From the NCBI GenBank assembly GCA_038831005.1, contig JAWBKZ010000002.1, forward strand, positions 186,001 through 250,000: 64,000 bases of DNA, in the 5' to 3' direction. Position 1 is the first letter of the stretch, and every line of letters starts with the position of its first letter. Of the stretch, positions 28,359-36,948 are shown in pieces. The stretch is from Ignisphaera sp. GTDB taxonomy: Archaea > Thermoproteota > Thermoprotei_A > Sulfolobales > Ignisphaeraceae. Under the pieces are notes generated by a model. The model worked only from the letters and a program-made list of their open reading frames with translations. It was not told where the DNA came from and did not search any database. A program made the position numbers and the translations under genes.

Positions 28359-29470
28359 ACTTTCTTCACCAACGGATAGATCAAGACAGATACTGTAAGT
28401 AGGATAACTGCAAACACCACTTGGTATACTAGTGACATTATGTTTATCTCTAGGTAGAGCACATAGTTTCTTGCTGTAAATAATGTATGGAATGATGGTA
28501 GAATACGTGCAAACCACTTAAGCATTTCTGGAAACAGCTCGTAGGATGCAAAATATCCCGAAGTAAATGCCAGAAACAGAAAGACTGGTACACCCATACT
28601 ACTTGCAGCAACTATTTCTTTCGATGTAGTGCTTTTGTAGAGAACTATAGAGTACAAAATCAATGCTAAAGCAAATGCAATAACATAATTAATTATATAC
28701 GTAAACCAGAACACATGAGTCATGGCGAAACTTAGTGAAGTTCTAAGGAACATTCGGGATACGAGGAACAATACCAGAGTAGATTCCAACATGTATAAGA
28801 GTACAGCTACAAAAACTATGAATATTGCTGTAAACTTGCTGGTGGGGGATATATACATCCTTTTATCGAGACCCGTAAGAGTGAACATCGCTAGTAGCGA
28901 AATAGTTATAGTTATGCTCGATAATGGGATCACTAAAGCTATCTGTAGCGTCATGATTTCTCGACTACTTATATCTGAAGCCACTATCTCGGTACTGATA
29001 TTGAAGTTACGGAAGAGTAACATATGTGGTAATCCTATGTACGTATTGTTTAGCAGAAAACCGAAAAGAGCTTCACGTAGAACTCCAGATAAATAATTTG
29101 CATAGAGACTCGATGTAGAGTATATATGGATATTCTTGTTACTTTCAAAATCTTTCGGTATATAGATATAGGCTACGTGATCTAGAGAGCGCAAACTCTT
29201 CTCTACGACGTAGGTTCGCGGATTATCTACAATGTTTTCGACTACCAGGGTCTTAATGCCTGTGTTATTGAGTTTTGACTCGATATGGTTAACGATAGTG
29301 GTATCTCCTGATATATATACAGTTACAGATGGTTGTTGGTCTGCTAAGGATCCAAACAATATTAAGAGTATAATGGGAAAGACTATCTCCCAGAATAAAG
29401 CGATTTTAGATCTGTTAAATATCTTTAGAATAGAGTATACTTGGTAAAAGATACTTCTAATAACATTCAT
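28355..29470 (-). CDS. ABC-2 type transporter permease (371 aa)
   Basis: One N-terminal helix (about residues 22-41) with the FWEIVFPIILLILFGS pattern of ABC-2 permeases, an external domain of about 120 residues, then five clustered helices and the FASYELFPEMLKWFARILPSFH segment before the last ones. This is the topology of exporters for peptides, lipids or drugs. Its ATG overlaps the ATPase stop (4 bp), and a 26-aa peptide frame overlaps its own stop. Confidence 0.9.
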   Translation of the reverse strand: MNVIRSIFYQVYSILKIFNRSKIALFWEIVFPIILLILFGSLADQQPSVTVYISGDTTIVNHIESKLNNTGIKTLVVENIVDNPRTYVVEKSLRSLDHVAYIYIPKDFESNKNIHIYSTSSLYANYLSGVLREALFGFLLNNTYIGLPHMLLFRNFNISTEIVASDISSREIMTLQIALVIPLSSITITISLLAMFTLTGLDKRMYISPTSKFTAIFIVFVAVLLYMLESTLVLFLVSRMFLRTSLSFAMTHVFWFTYIINYVIAFALALILYSIVLYKSTTSKEIVAASSMGVPVFLFLAFTSGYFASYELFPEMLKWFARILPSFHTLFTARNYVLYLEINIMSLVYQVVFAVILLTVSVLIYPLVKKV

Positions 29471-30375
29471 ACATGATTAACCTCTTTAACAATGTTTTCA
29501 AAAGCTTTAGCAAGCGTTGGAGGTTCAACAACTATACTCACTATATTATTTGCATAGGTATTTAATTTCATAAGTAGCGATATCGCATCCAATATGTTAT
29601 CTAACTCTACTACAACTTCACCTCCCTTGACATTCACCATATCGATTTCTACTGGTTTCCTGAACCTCACCATTACGGTCCATTTCCCTCCATATATAGA
29701 AGCAATATCGTATGGATCACCATATGCAACAATCTTGCCCTTAACGATCATAGCTATTTTTGTAGAATATCTAGCCGCTATCTCCATAACATGCGTCGAA
29801 TATATAACTGTTATATCGTTCTTATTGAGGAGCTTGACTATATCCATAAGCTCTACTCTTGCAACAGGATCTAGATTAGCTTCAGGTTCATCTAGTATAA
29901 TCACCCTTGGTTCTGTAACTAATGATGCCGCTATTTCGACTCTCTTCCTTTGACCTGCTGATAAACTACCATACAGTTTGCTATAGTATTCCCGCATACC
30001 AACAAAATCCAGCAACTTCTTTAAATCCTCATCTCTCAGCTTTATTCCCCATAACGAGGCAACATACTTTAGGTTTTCCTCAACTGTTAGTCCCTCAATC
30101 AGCCTAGAGTTCTCGACAACAACACCAATACTTTTCGCTATATCTTGAGGTAATCTCTTCTTAACTTCTCTACCAAACCATACTATTTTACCGCTGTTAA
30201 TTTTTCTCAAGCCTAGGACAGACTCTATGAATGTTGTTTTACCAGCACCATTAGGTCCAATAAGACAAAACATTTCGTTGTATGCAACCCTAACAGTAAC
30301 TTTGTCTAAGGCTACCATATCTCCATACTTTTTAACTATCTCTAGAGCCTCTAACACATAGTTACCATTACTCAT
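29467..30375 (-). CDS. ABC transporter ATPase (302 aa)
   Basis: A single ABC domain: Walker A GPNGAGKTT, signature LSAGQRKRVEIA, Walker B VIILDEPEANLDP and switch His in YSTHVMEIAARY. A regulatory C-terminal tail of about 90 residues follows. A strong SD (GGGAGG) lies before the ATG. It forms an exporter with the next gene. Upstream, divergent, are a tnpB remnant and the YcaO gene. Confidence 0.93.
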   Translation of the reverse strand: MSNGNYVLEALEIVKKYGDMVALDKVTVRVAYNEMFCLIGPNGAGKTTFIESVLGLRKINSGKIVWFGREVKKRLPQDIAKSIGVVVENSRLIEGLTVEENLKYVASLWGIKLRDEDLKKLLDFVGMREYYSKLYGSLSAGQRKRVEIAASLVTEPRVIILDEPEANLDPVARVELMDIVKLLNKNDITVIYSTHVMEIAARYSTKIAMIVKGKIVAYGDPYDIASIYGGKWTVMVRFRKPVEIDMVNVKGGEVVVELDNILDAISLLMKLNTYANNIVSIVVEPPTLAKAFENIVKEVNHV

Positions 30376-30507
30376 ATCCTCCCACCACCAAGATTGAGGC
30401 CGATAGCTCGCAATTCTCTAGTAGTAAAATTTTGCACCTTATATGTTTATCAAATTCTGCAACCATGGCCGAGTGTAACAATGCTACAGTACATGCTAAA
30501 TAGGGGT

Positions 30508-30957
30508 TCAGCTCTGATGTAGGTTTATATTAGTTGATTTCATTGCCTCATCTCTTTTCCCCTGCATTCCGCTCGGGTTTTCATCGGGCTCAGGGGCGTT
30601 CAAGGGCACCCCACAACCCCCACATCTTGAGTATCTTAGAAGTAAGTTGATGCATGCGATTACGTCTCTATCTCCTGTGAATCCACATCTAGTGCATCTC
30701 AGTACTCTATCACCTTTATCCTTTAACCTGCTTCCACATCTGAGGCATGTTGATGATGTCTTCATTGGGTTAATGTAGCTAACCTCTAGTCTTTTCTCGA
30801 GAGCTTCATATACTATGGTGAACTGTATTCTTCTGTAGAACCACAGGGATAGCTTCTTATTGAATGAGCTACTTCTATTCACGTTATTCCTGAGTTTGTC
30901 TAGGTTTTCAAAACTTAGAGAATAGACGATAAACTCGTTAGAGGCGAGGTATAGTGT
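30508..30957 (-). pseudogene. tnpB: TnpB (IS200/IS605-type) C-terminal remnant
   Basis: The N-terminal two thirds are missing. What remains covers the region from about FENLDKLRNN through SLWFYRRIQ, the zinc ribbon (TCLRCG and RCTRCG) and the last RuvC motif GDRDVIACINL with its Asp. The first two RuvC acidic residues are lost, so it cannot cut DNA. The frame runs uninterrupted from an upstream stop that lies inside the start of the YcaO gene to the TGA at 30508. No transposase tnpA is present. IS element decay is therefore old enough to have lost half the gene but not to have broken the rest. Confidence 0.85.
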
Positions 30958-32309
30958 TCAAAGAAATCGATGAGTATATGGATCTCCTCAAAGTCTCGGA
31001 ATTATTTGGTGACTATCATATATTCAAGAGCCCGAGAATTATTGTTCCTTCATCTACGGATCTACCTATGTATGTAGCAAATACTGAGGAGCTTAACATA
31101 GAAGAATTAGTACATACTATAGTAGGAGAATTTAAATTTATCTCTCATAGTGGTAAAGGCACAACCCCCAATAAAGCGCTTGGTTCTGGATTAGGGGAAG
31201 CTGTTGAGAGAACAATACCTATAATTAAGAGACCCAGAGCTGAAGTTTACGGTGCTTACAGAGATTTGAAGAGCAATGCATTAGGTCCTCAGCAACTTCC
31301 ACTCTTTGCTCTAGAGCAATATGAGTCTATTCCATTTAATCAATTTACTGAGCAAACCTATATTGGTTGGGTTAGAATGCATGATATCATCAATAGTGAA
31401 CAAATTTTAGCTCCCGGCCAAATAATGGCGTTTGGATACATACCTGTAGCTACTGAGAAGCTTATAGGGTACTCTTCATCTGACGGATTAACTGTTCATA
31501 CAGATATAGATAAGGCAATCTACAAAGGAGCTATAGAGTTTATAGAAAGAGATGCTGTAAATTTAGGATGGCACAGTGATATTCCTCCATACAAGGTAGA
31601 GCTAGACCTCAAAGAAGCTCTAGATATTCTAGGTCTCGATACTAAAATACCATACAACGATATAAAACTTGATGTATTCTTATGGAGATCAGACACAGAC
31701 TTATATGTCGTCTCTACACATGTTATAGATGAGCGTAGAAAATTCTACACCTATTTTCCAGGCGAAGGTGCTGGTACAACTTTTGTTGAAGCCTTATCGA
31801 AAGCTCTAGCTGAAAGTTGTCAAGCGTATTTTCATTCATATGCAATACATCGTTACCGTAGAGATTTTGGTGAAGATGCTGACTACTATTACGTAGACGA
31901 AAATAGTTCGCCAGAGGAGGCTGATAATCTATTCAGAATAGTTTTCTACTATGGGTATCCGAGCAATCTCCAAAAACTATATAGAGAATTCTTTTCAAGA
32001 TCTCCGAGATACGATTTGAAGAATTTTGAAAGAAATGAAGAGATTACGAGGTTTTCGCATAGATACTCGATACTCAGAACTATAGCTAAGGAGAAAAGGT
32101 TATCGCTGTTGCAATTAAATCAAACACCAGAAGAACTTGAGCATCTAAACATAGTTAGAGTATTTATACCAGAACTAACTCAATACAATGCTCCTAGGTA
32201 TCCCTACTTTGGTCAATTCAGATACTATCTAGCTAGAAGAATACTTAAAATAGATGATATAACTCTAAACTATAAAGATCTCAGGAAAACTCCAATTCCA
32301 TATCCGTAG
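30954..32309 (+). CDS. YcaO-family protein with C-terminal PxPxP (putative cyclodehydratase)
   Basis: A 451-aa YcaO enzyme. YcaO proteins use ATP to activate a peptide backbone amide, giving azolines, thioamides or amidines. Conserved features seen: SGKGTTPNKALGSGLGEAVER (residues 66-86, with the ATP/Mg-binding Glu in E-x-x-E), and the second acidic motif AIEFIERDAV (Glu195, Glu198). The protein ends exactly in PIPYP, the PxPxP tail known to be needed in azoline-forming YcaOs and absent from the thioamide (TfuA-partnered) ones. No TfuA, E1-like or dehydrogenase gene is adjacent. Start is GTG, with GATAAACT about 23 nt before, inside the tnpB remnant. Confidence 0.9.
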   Translation: MFKEIDEYMDLLKVSELFGDYHIFKSPRIIVPSSTDLPMYVANTEELNIEELVHTIVGEFKFISHSGKGTTPNKALGSGLGEAVERTIPIIKRPRAEVYGAYRDLKSNALGPQQLPLFALEQYESIPFNQFTEQTYIGWVRMHDIINSEQILAPGQIMAFGYIPVATEKLIGYSSSDGLTVHTDIDKAIYKGAIEFIERDAVNLGWHSDIPPYKVELDLKEALDILGLDTKIPYNDIKLDVFLWRSDTDLYVVSTHVIDERRKFYTYFPGEGAGTTFVEALSKALAESCQAYFHSYAIHRYRRDFGEDADYYYVDENSSPEEADNLFRIVFYYGYPSNLQKLYREFFSRSPRYDLKNFERNEEITRFSHRYSILRTIAKEKRLSLLQLNQTPEELEHLNIVRVFIPELTQYNAPRYPYFGQFRYYLARRILKIDDITLNYKDLRKTPIPYP

Positions 32310-32377
32310 AGCAGGGATACGCTAATGGAGATCAGCAAAAAGATCAAAAATTTTCTACGAATAGTAGATACAGGTTT

Positions 32378-32509
32378 AGGAGAATTTATCTAAATTACTC
32401 AAGAGAATTATATTTACCACTACAACTTTCAGGGTGTTGGTGCTCTTGGTGTGGATTCCATTATATATATATCAATAACTTTCCTATGATAATTGAGGTT
32501 ACAGCTTAG
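32378..32509 (+). pseudogene. Cys/Trp-rich decayed frame (radical-SAM-like or precursor relic)
   Basis: About 70 bases after the YcaO stop an open frame encodes LPLQLSGCWCSWCGF (codons from about 32414 to 32458). It has no ATG, GTG or TTG upstream, and in-frame stops follow from 32507. The motif C-x-C-x-x-C would become the radical-SAM C-x3-C-x2-C by adding two residues, so a decayed radical SAM gene is one reading. The other is a lost or frameshifted Cys-rich YcaO substrate; an ATG in another frame at 32325 would need a shift. Neither is proved. I see nothing else in 32510-32854. Confidence 0.3.
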
Positions 32510-32827
32510 ATACTCAAATTTCTATAACCTCCACACATATAGACATATTCGCAAGTTTCGCAGAGTTGCAAAAAGCGCACAAAACTAACTGGTATGCAGG
32601 GCTAGAGTAGGTATTTGTGGATTAGAGAAGCTTAAGGACTAAGATAGTATGGAAGAAATTAGGCAGTTGATTAAACAAGATAAGCAAGATAATATAGTGA
32701 CGTAGATTCTTACACTCTTCTGTATAACTTGGTTCACTAAGCATATACATTTATATGGGTTATATCGAGATCATTAAGCTATTTGTAGCTACACTCATAA
32801 AAGTATTGTAAAGCATCTTGGATGTAT

Positions 32828-32836
32828 CTTTATGTA
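32828..32836 (+). promoter_or_regulatory. TATA-like box of the malic enzyme-fumarase operon
   Basis: CTTTATGTA is centred about 24 nt before the ATG, the distance expected for a leaderless crenarchaeal transcript. Confidence 0.45.
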
Positions 32837-32854
32837 CTGTAATGGTGAATACGT

Positions 32855-34183
32855 ATGGATAGCGTACAGGATTGGGGGAAGATTTCACTAGATCTTCATA
32901 AGAGGTATAGAGGTAAAATAGAGATTGTGGCCAAGGTCCCTATAAAGGATTTAAATGATTTCTCTATATGGTATACACCTGGTGTAGCTGAACCTTCTAA
33001 AGCTATAGCTAGAGATATAGAGAATGGATTGGATACATCATTTGAATACACATATAGATGGAATAGTGTAGCGGTTATATCTGATGGTACACGTGTTCTT
33101 GGGCTTGGAGATATAGGTGCTGAAGCTGCTCTACCTGTTATGGAGGGTAAAGCTCTGTTGTTCAAATACCTTGGTGGTGTAGATGCTATTCCTCTTGTTA
33201 TTCGTGAAAAAGATCCAGATAAATTCATCTATATAGTGAAGGCTTTAGAGGCAAGTTTTGGCGGTATAAATCTTGAGGATATAGAGAGCCCTAAATGCTT
33301 CTACATACTCGAGAAGCTTCAGCAACTTCTAGATATACCTGTATGGCATGATGATCAACAGGGAACAGCATTAGTTGTTGTTGCAGCTATGATTAATGCA
33401 TTAAAGGTTGTTGGTAAAAAGGCTGAAGATGCTAGAGTCGTTCTTGTTGGAGCTGGTGCAGCAAATATAGCTATCTATAGGTATCTGAAGCTGGTAGGCT
33501 TCAAGCCAAAGAATATAGTTATGGTTGATTCAAAAGGTGTTTTAAATCTACGTAGAAGAGATATAGATGATATGAAGATGTATAATCCATGGAAATACAG
33601 AATCGCATTGGAAACAGATCCAGAGATTGATGGAGGTATAGCTGAAGCTCTTAAAGGTGCAGATGCTCTTATAGCCATGAGTAGACCAGGACCCAACGTT
33701 ATCAAGAAGGAGTGGATCAGAGAGATGAACAATAATGCAATAGTTTTTGCATGTGCTAATCCTGTGCCAGAGATATGGCCTTGGGAAGCTAAAGAAGCTG
33801 GTGCAAGAATTGTTGCTACAGGTAGAAGTGATTTCCCTAACCAAGTCAATAACTGTCTAGGTTTTCCAGCTGTTTTCAGAGGTGTTTTGAGTGTAGCAGC
33901 GAGAAAAATGGTTGATGAGATGTTTATTGCTGCTGCACAAGCTATAGCTAGATATACAGAAGAAACAGGGTTGAGTGAAGATAGGATAGTTCCTTCGGTA
34001 AACGAAGTAGAGGTGTATGTTCGTGAAGCTGTAGCTGTTGCTGAAAAAGCTATAGAGCTTGGGCTAGCTAGAAGGAATATAGCTAGAAAAGAGCTTGAGT
34101 ATGAGATTAAGTGTCTTGTGGAAAGACCTAGAAAGTATATGGATATAGCCTTAAGAGAGAACCTTATACCTATCTATAAGTGA
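32855..34183 (+). CDS. NAD(P)-dependent malic enzyme
   Basis: Oxidative decarboxylation of malate to pyruvate and CO2. The 442-aa length is that of the compact prokaryotic type without a phosphotransacetylase tail. Seen are the SIWYTPGVAEP start of the malic domain, SDGTRVLGLGDIGAEAALPVMEGKA, the HDDQQGTA segment, the NAD-binding loop VGAGAAN (198-204) and ACANPVPEIWP. It is followed at 6 bp by both fumarase subunits, so the operon can carry fumarate through malate to pyruvate. Confidence 0.94.
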   Translation: MDSVQDWGKISLDLHKRYRGKIEIVAKVPIKDLNDFSIWYTPGVAEPSKAIARDIENGLDTSFEYTYRWNSVAVISDGTRVLGLGDIGAEAALPVMEGKALLFKYLGGVDAIPLVIREKDPDKFIYIVKALEASFGGINLEDIESPKCFYILEKLQQLLDIPVWHDDQQGTALVVVAAMINALKVVGKKAEDARVVLVGAGAANIAIYRYLKLVGFKPKNIVMVDSKGVLNLRRRDIDDMKMYNPWKYRIALETDPEIDGGIAEALKGADALIAMSRPGPNVIKKEWIREMNNNAIVFACANPVPEIWPWEAKEAGARIVATGRSDFPNQVNNCLGFPAVFRGVLSVAARKMVDEMFIAAAQAIARYTEETGLSEDRIVPSVNEVEVYVREAVAVAEKAIELGLARRNIARKELEYEIKCLVERPRKYMDIALRENLIPIYK

Positions 34184-34189
34184 TAGAGG

Positions 34190-35086
34190 ATGGATGCTAA
34201 AGAGGAATTGATAGATGTACTGATTGAGTTTATCAAGATTGTAGAGACTTCACTTTCAATAGATGTGTATCATGCTATAGACAGACTTATAGAAGTTGAA
34301 GAAGGGCTCTCTAGAGAGATAGCTAAGGCCATGGTCATGAACATAGATGTAGCGAGATCAGAACGTATACCCATATGTCAAGATACAGGCATATTTGTAT
34401 TCTTTATTAAACTTGGTTTAAAGAATCCCTATATAGATATCATAGGAGATGCTATAATCAATGCTGTTGAAAGAGCAACTAGAGATATACCTCTTAGACC
34501 AAATGCTGTAAATCCTTTCACAAACATCAATAGTGGTACCAATCTAGGTAGGTATATACCTTGGATTCAGTACGAAATCGATAAATCAGATACTCTTGAG
34601 GTATGTCTATACGTTGCTGGAGGAGGAAGTAGTTCTGTAGGTGAAGCAAAAGTGTTACAACCTATAGATGCTGAAAAAGAGATCGAGAAAATAGTTCTAG
34701 AGGTAGTCTTGAAGCGAGGTATAAATTCTTGTCCTCCACTAATCATAGGGATAGGTATTGGGCCAACTATAGAGATAGCGTCTGTATTATCCAAGAAGGC
34801 TCTTCTTAGAGAAATAGGCAAAAGACATGAAGATCCCAATGTTGCAGAACTAGAGCAGAAACTGAAGGAGAAGCTCAACTCACTTGGTTTAGGTCCCCAA
34901 GGACTTAAAGGAAAAACATTTGTTCTAGATGTATTTGTAGAGTATGCATATAGACATCCAGCTACATATGCTATAGCTGTATCAGCTGGATGCTGGGTTC
35001 ATAGGAAAGGATGTATAAAGATATATCCAGATATGAGTTTCGAGATACCTACACATAACGTTATAAGGAAGAAGCTCTATGGTTAA
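34190..35086 (+). CDS. Fumarate hydratase, alpha subunit (class I)
   Basis: The 298-aa Fe-S subunit of the two-subunit class I fumarase. Cys63 in PICQDTGIF, the Cys in INSCPPL (about 178) and the Cys in SAGCWVHRKG near the end are placed as the [4Fe-4S] ligands of the family; GGGGSS-like GGGSSSVGEAKVL and GIGIGPT are also typical. It overlaps the beta-subunit start by 8 bp, consistent with translational coupling. Confidence 0.94.
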   Translation: MDAKEELIDVLIEFIKIVETSLSIDVYHAIDRLIEVEEGLSREIAKAMVMNIDVARSERIPICQDTGIFVFFIKLGLKNPYIDIIGDAIINAVERATRDIPLRPNAVNPFTNINSGTNLGRYIPWIQYEIDKSDTLEVCLYVAGGGSSSVGEAKVLQPIDAEKEIEKIVLEVVLKRGINSCPPLIIGIGIGPTIEIASVLSKKALLREIGKRHEDPNVAELEQKLKEKLNSLGLGPQGLKGKTFVLDVFVEYAYRHPATYAIAVSAGCWVHRKGCIKIYPDMSFEIPTHNVIRKKLYG

Positions 35087-35621
35087 CATCTATAGAATTT
35101 CATCACCATTTCATGAAGAGCTAGACTTTCTGAAAGTAGGTGACATAGTCTACTTATCTGGTATCGTTGTAACAGCTAGAGATCAAGTCCATAAGAGAAT
35201 CGTGTTAGAGGGTCTATATCCACCGATACAGATAAACAGGTTAGCTGTATGGCATGCAGGTCCTACAGTTAAGAGAAAAGATAATGAATGGATTGTAATC
35301 TCCATAGGATCAACATCAAGTAGCAGAATGGAATCTATTGAAGCAGAATTCATAGAGAAAACAGGTGTGAAGATGATCATAGGTAAAGGGTTTATGGGTA
35401 GGAAAACAGTAGAAGCCTGTAGAAGATATGGATGTGTTATAGCTATATATCCTGGGGGTTTAGGAGCTTTAGGAGCTAAAGCTGTTAGAAAAGTTATTGA
35501 TGTTTATTGGCTAGACCTGGGTATACCAGAAGCTATGTGGGTTCTAAGCGTAGAGAATTTGGGGCCCTTAATAATCTCCATAGATACACATGGAAACACC
35601 ATTACAGACACTAGTGTTTAA
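35079..35621 (+). CDS. Fumarate hydratase, beta subunit (class I)
   Basis: The 180-aa C-terminal-domain subunit. GDIVYLSGIVVTARDQVHKR, the VWHAGPTVKR segment, GSTSSSRME and the GKGFMGRKTVEACRRYG stretch are the conserved beta-subunit motifs. With the alpha subunit it makes the heteromeric fumarase typical of archaea. Last gene of the operon. Confidence 0.94.
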   Translation: MVNIYRISSPFHEELDFLKVGDIVYLSGIVVTARDQVHKRIVLEGLYPPIQINRLAVWHAGPTVKRKDNEWIVISIGSTSSSRMESIEAEFIEKTGVKMIIGKGFMGRKTVEACRRYGCVIAIYPGGLGALGAKAVRKVIDVYWLDLGIPEAMWVLSVENLGPLIISIDTHGNTITDTSV

Positions 35622-35926
35622 CTTAGTTATCTCTAGATACAGCAATTATTTCTAGTTGTGTAGCAATACAATTGTTAAACCGATAGTAAATTGATGTATA
35701 TTGCGTTACTTTATAATACTCTAAGCATGTTAAATCCTATAAAATTGATAAAGTATAGCTGAAGTATATACACATCTAATCTAGGTGATAATGAACACAG
35801 AAGATATTTCAGTATAAGTAAGAACGCTTTGTTTTGAGATTATCCACAATAATAAGTCGAATAATTTTTTATACTGAATGTAGCTGGTTATACACAGAGT
35901 AGTATGTTACATCATAGGTGCATAGA

Positions 35927-36862
35927 ATGAAGAAGAGTTGTGAATCACTAGTACTTGTTGTAGTTGCATCTATCATCGTTCTTTCTCCTTCGATACTGTG
36001 TAGAGCTAGCAATGTCGTTAGTATTGATGAGTATGGTGTGGTAGAGGTGTCTATAACCTTATCTCTTGATAGAGGTGTTCATGAAATTGTGGCACCTATA
36101 GAACCTATAGCTTCAACAGCTATAGCTACAGCCGATGATAGTGCTCTACCGCTTATCTATGATAATGGCTCATTCTATATAGTGCTTAATACTGAAGCCA
36201 ATGTAACTATAACCTATATAGCTAATACCAGTATTATCAACAATATATTCTACCTAGATATAGTAACAGATGATACTGTTAGCATCAAGATACATAGAGA
36301 CGTCATACTCTTATCATGGCCAGGTGAAAAACTAGTTGATGCTAGAGTAGAACAAGATAAACTAGTGCTCGTAATTAGGGGTCCAGAAACAATTAGATAC
36401 ACCATTAGACTTCCATCACTAGTGACGATAACTTCACCCTTAACACGTATACCAACAACTACCACAGAGACTCCGGTACAATCTTCTGTAGCTACAGAAA
36501 CAATAACTACAGAATTGACATCGGCTGTAGCGCAATTGCAAAGACCTGCAGATATAGTGATGGTAGTTACCATAGCTACTGTTCTAGCTGTTGGTGTAGC
36601 TACAGGTTTCTATCTATATAGATCTAGATTGAAGAAACCTAGTTTTATCAGTGATATGCTCAATGATATTGATATAGCTATAATAAGAGCTCTAGAAGCT
36701 AGAGGTGATTCTGCTCTCCAAACAGAACTACAGAACGATGTAAATATCCCTAGAACAACTCTGTGGAGACATATTAGAAAGCTAGAGAAGCTAGGAATAG
36801 TTAAAGTAGAGAAGATTGGTCTTCAAAATAGGATCGTGTTGATTAAGAAGGTTAAGGTTTAG
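35927..36862 (+). CDS. Membrane-anchored winged-helix regulator
   Basis: A 311-aa protein: signal peptide (first 25-28 residues), an external beta-rich domain, a Thr-rich stalk (TRIPTTTTETPVQ), one membrane helix at about 207-228, and a cytoplasmic winged helix with ALQTELQNDVNIPRTTLWRHIRKLEKLG. This is the architecture of archaeal membrane-bound regulators that sense something outside. ATG 35927 has AGGTG 6 nt before it; the GTG at 35918 would place extra residues before the signal. It lies directly upstream of a secreted coiled-coil gene, on the same strand. Confidence 0.85.
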   Translation: MKKSCESLVLVVVASIIVLSPSILCRASNVVSIDEYGVVEVSITLSLDRGVHEIVAPIEPIASTAIATADDSALPLIYDNGSFYIVLNTEANVTITYIANTSIINNIFYLDIVTDDTVSIKIHRDVILLSWPGEKLVDARVEQDKLVLVIRGPETIRYTIRLPSLVTITSPLTRIPTTTTETPVQSSVATETITTELTSAVAQLQRPADIVMVVTIATVLAVGVATGFYLYRSRLKKPSFISDMLNDIDIAIIRALEARGDSALQTELQNDVNIPRTTLWRHIRKLEKLGIVKVEKIGLQNRIVLIKKVKV

Positions 36863-36922
36863 TCACAATCTATTCAAAACATATGAAGTCTCTTTCCACA
36901 GGGTACCTAAAAAACCTACTGT

Positions 36923-36930
36923 ACATATAC
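36923..36930 (+). promoter_or_regulatory. TATA-like box of the coiled-coil surface protein gene
   Basis: ACATATAC is centred about 23 nt before ATG 36949, the leaderless spacing. It lies inside the longer frame beginning at 36883, which argues against that longer start. Confidence 0.45.
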
Positions 36931-36948
36931 CTGTTTCTGGTGCTCGAA

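Noticed and set aside
36883-36948. Longer N-terminus of the coiled-coil protein
   Set aside because: It would precede the signal peptide with an extra hydrophobic segment and contains the probable TATA box.
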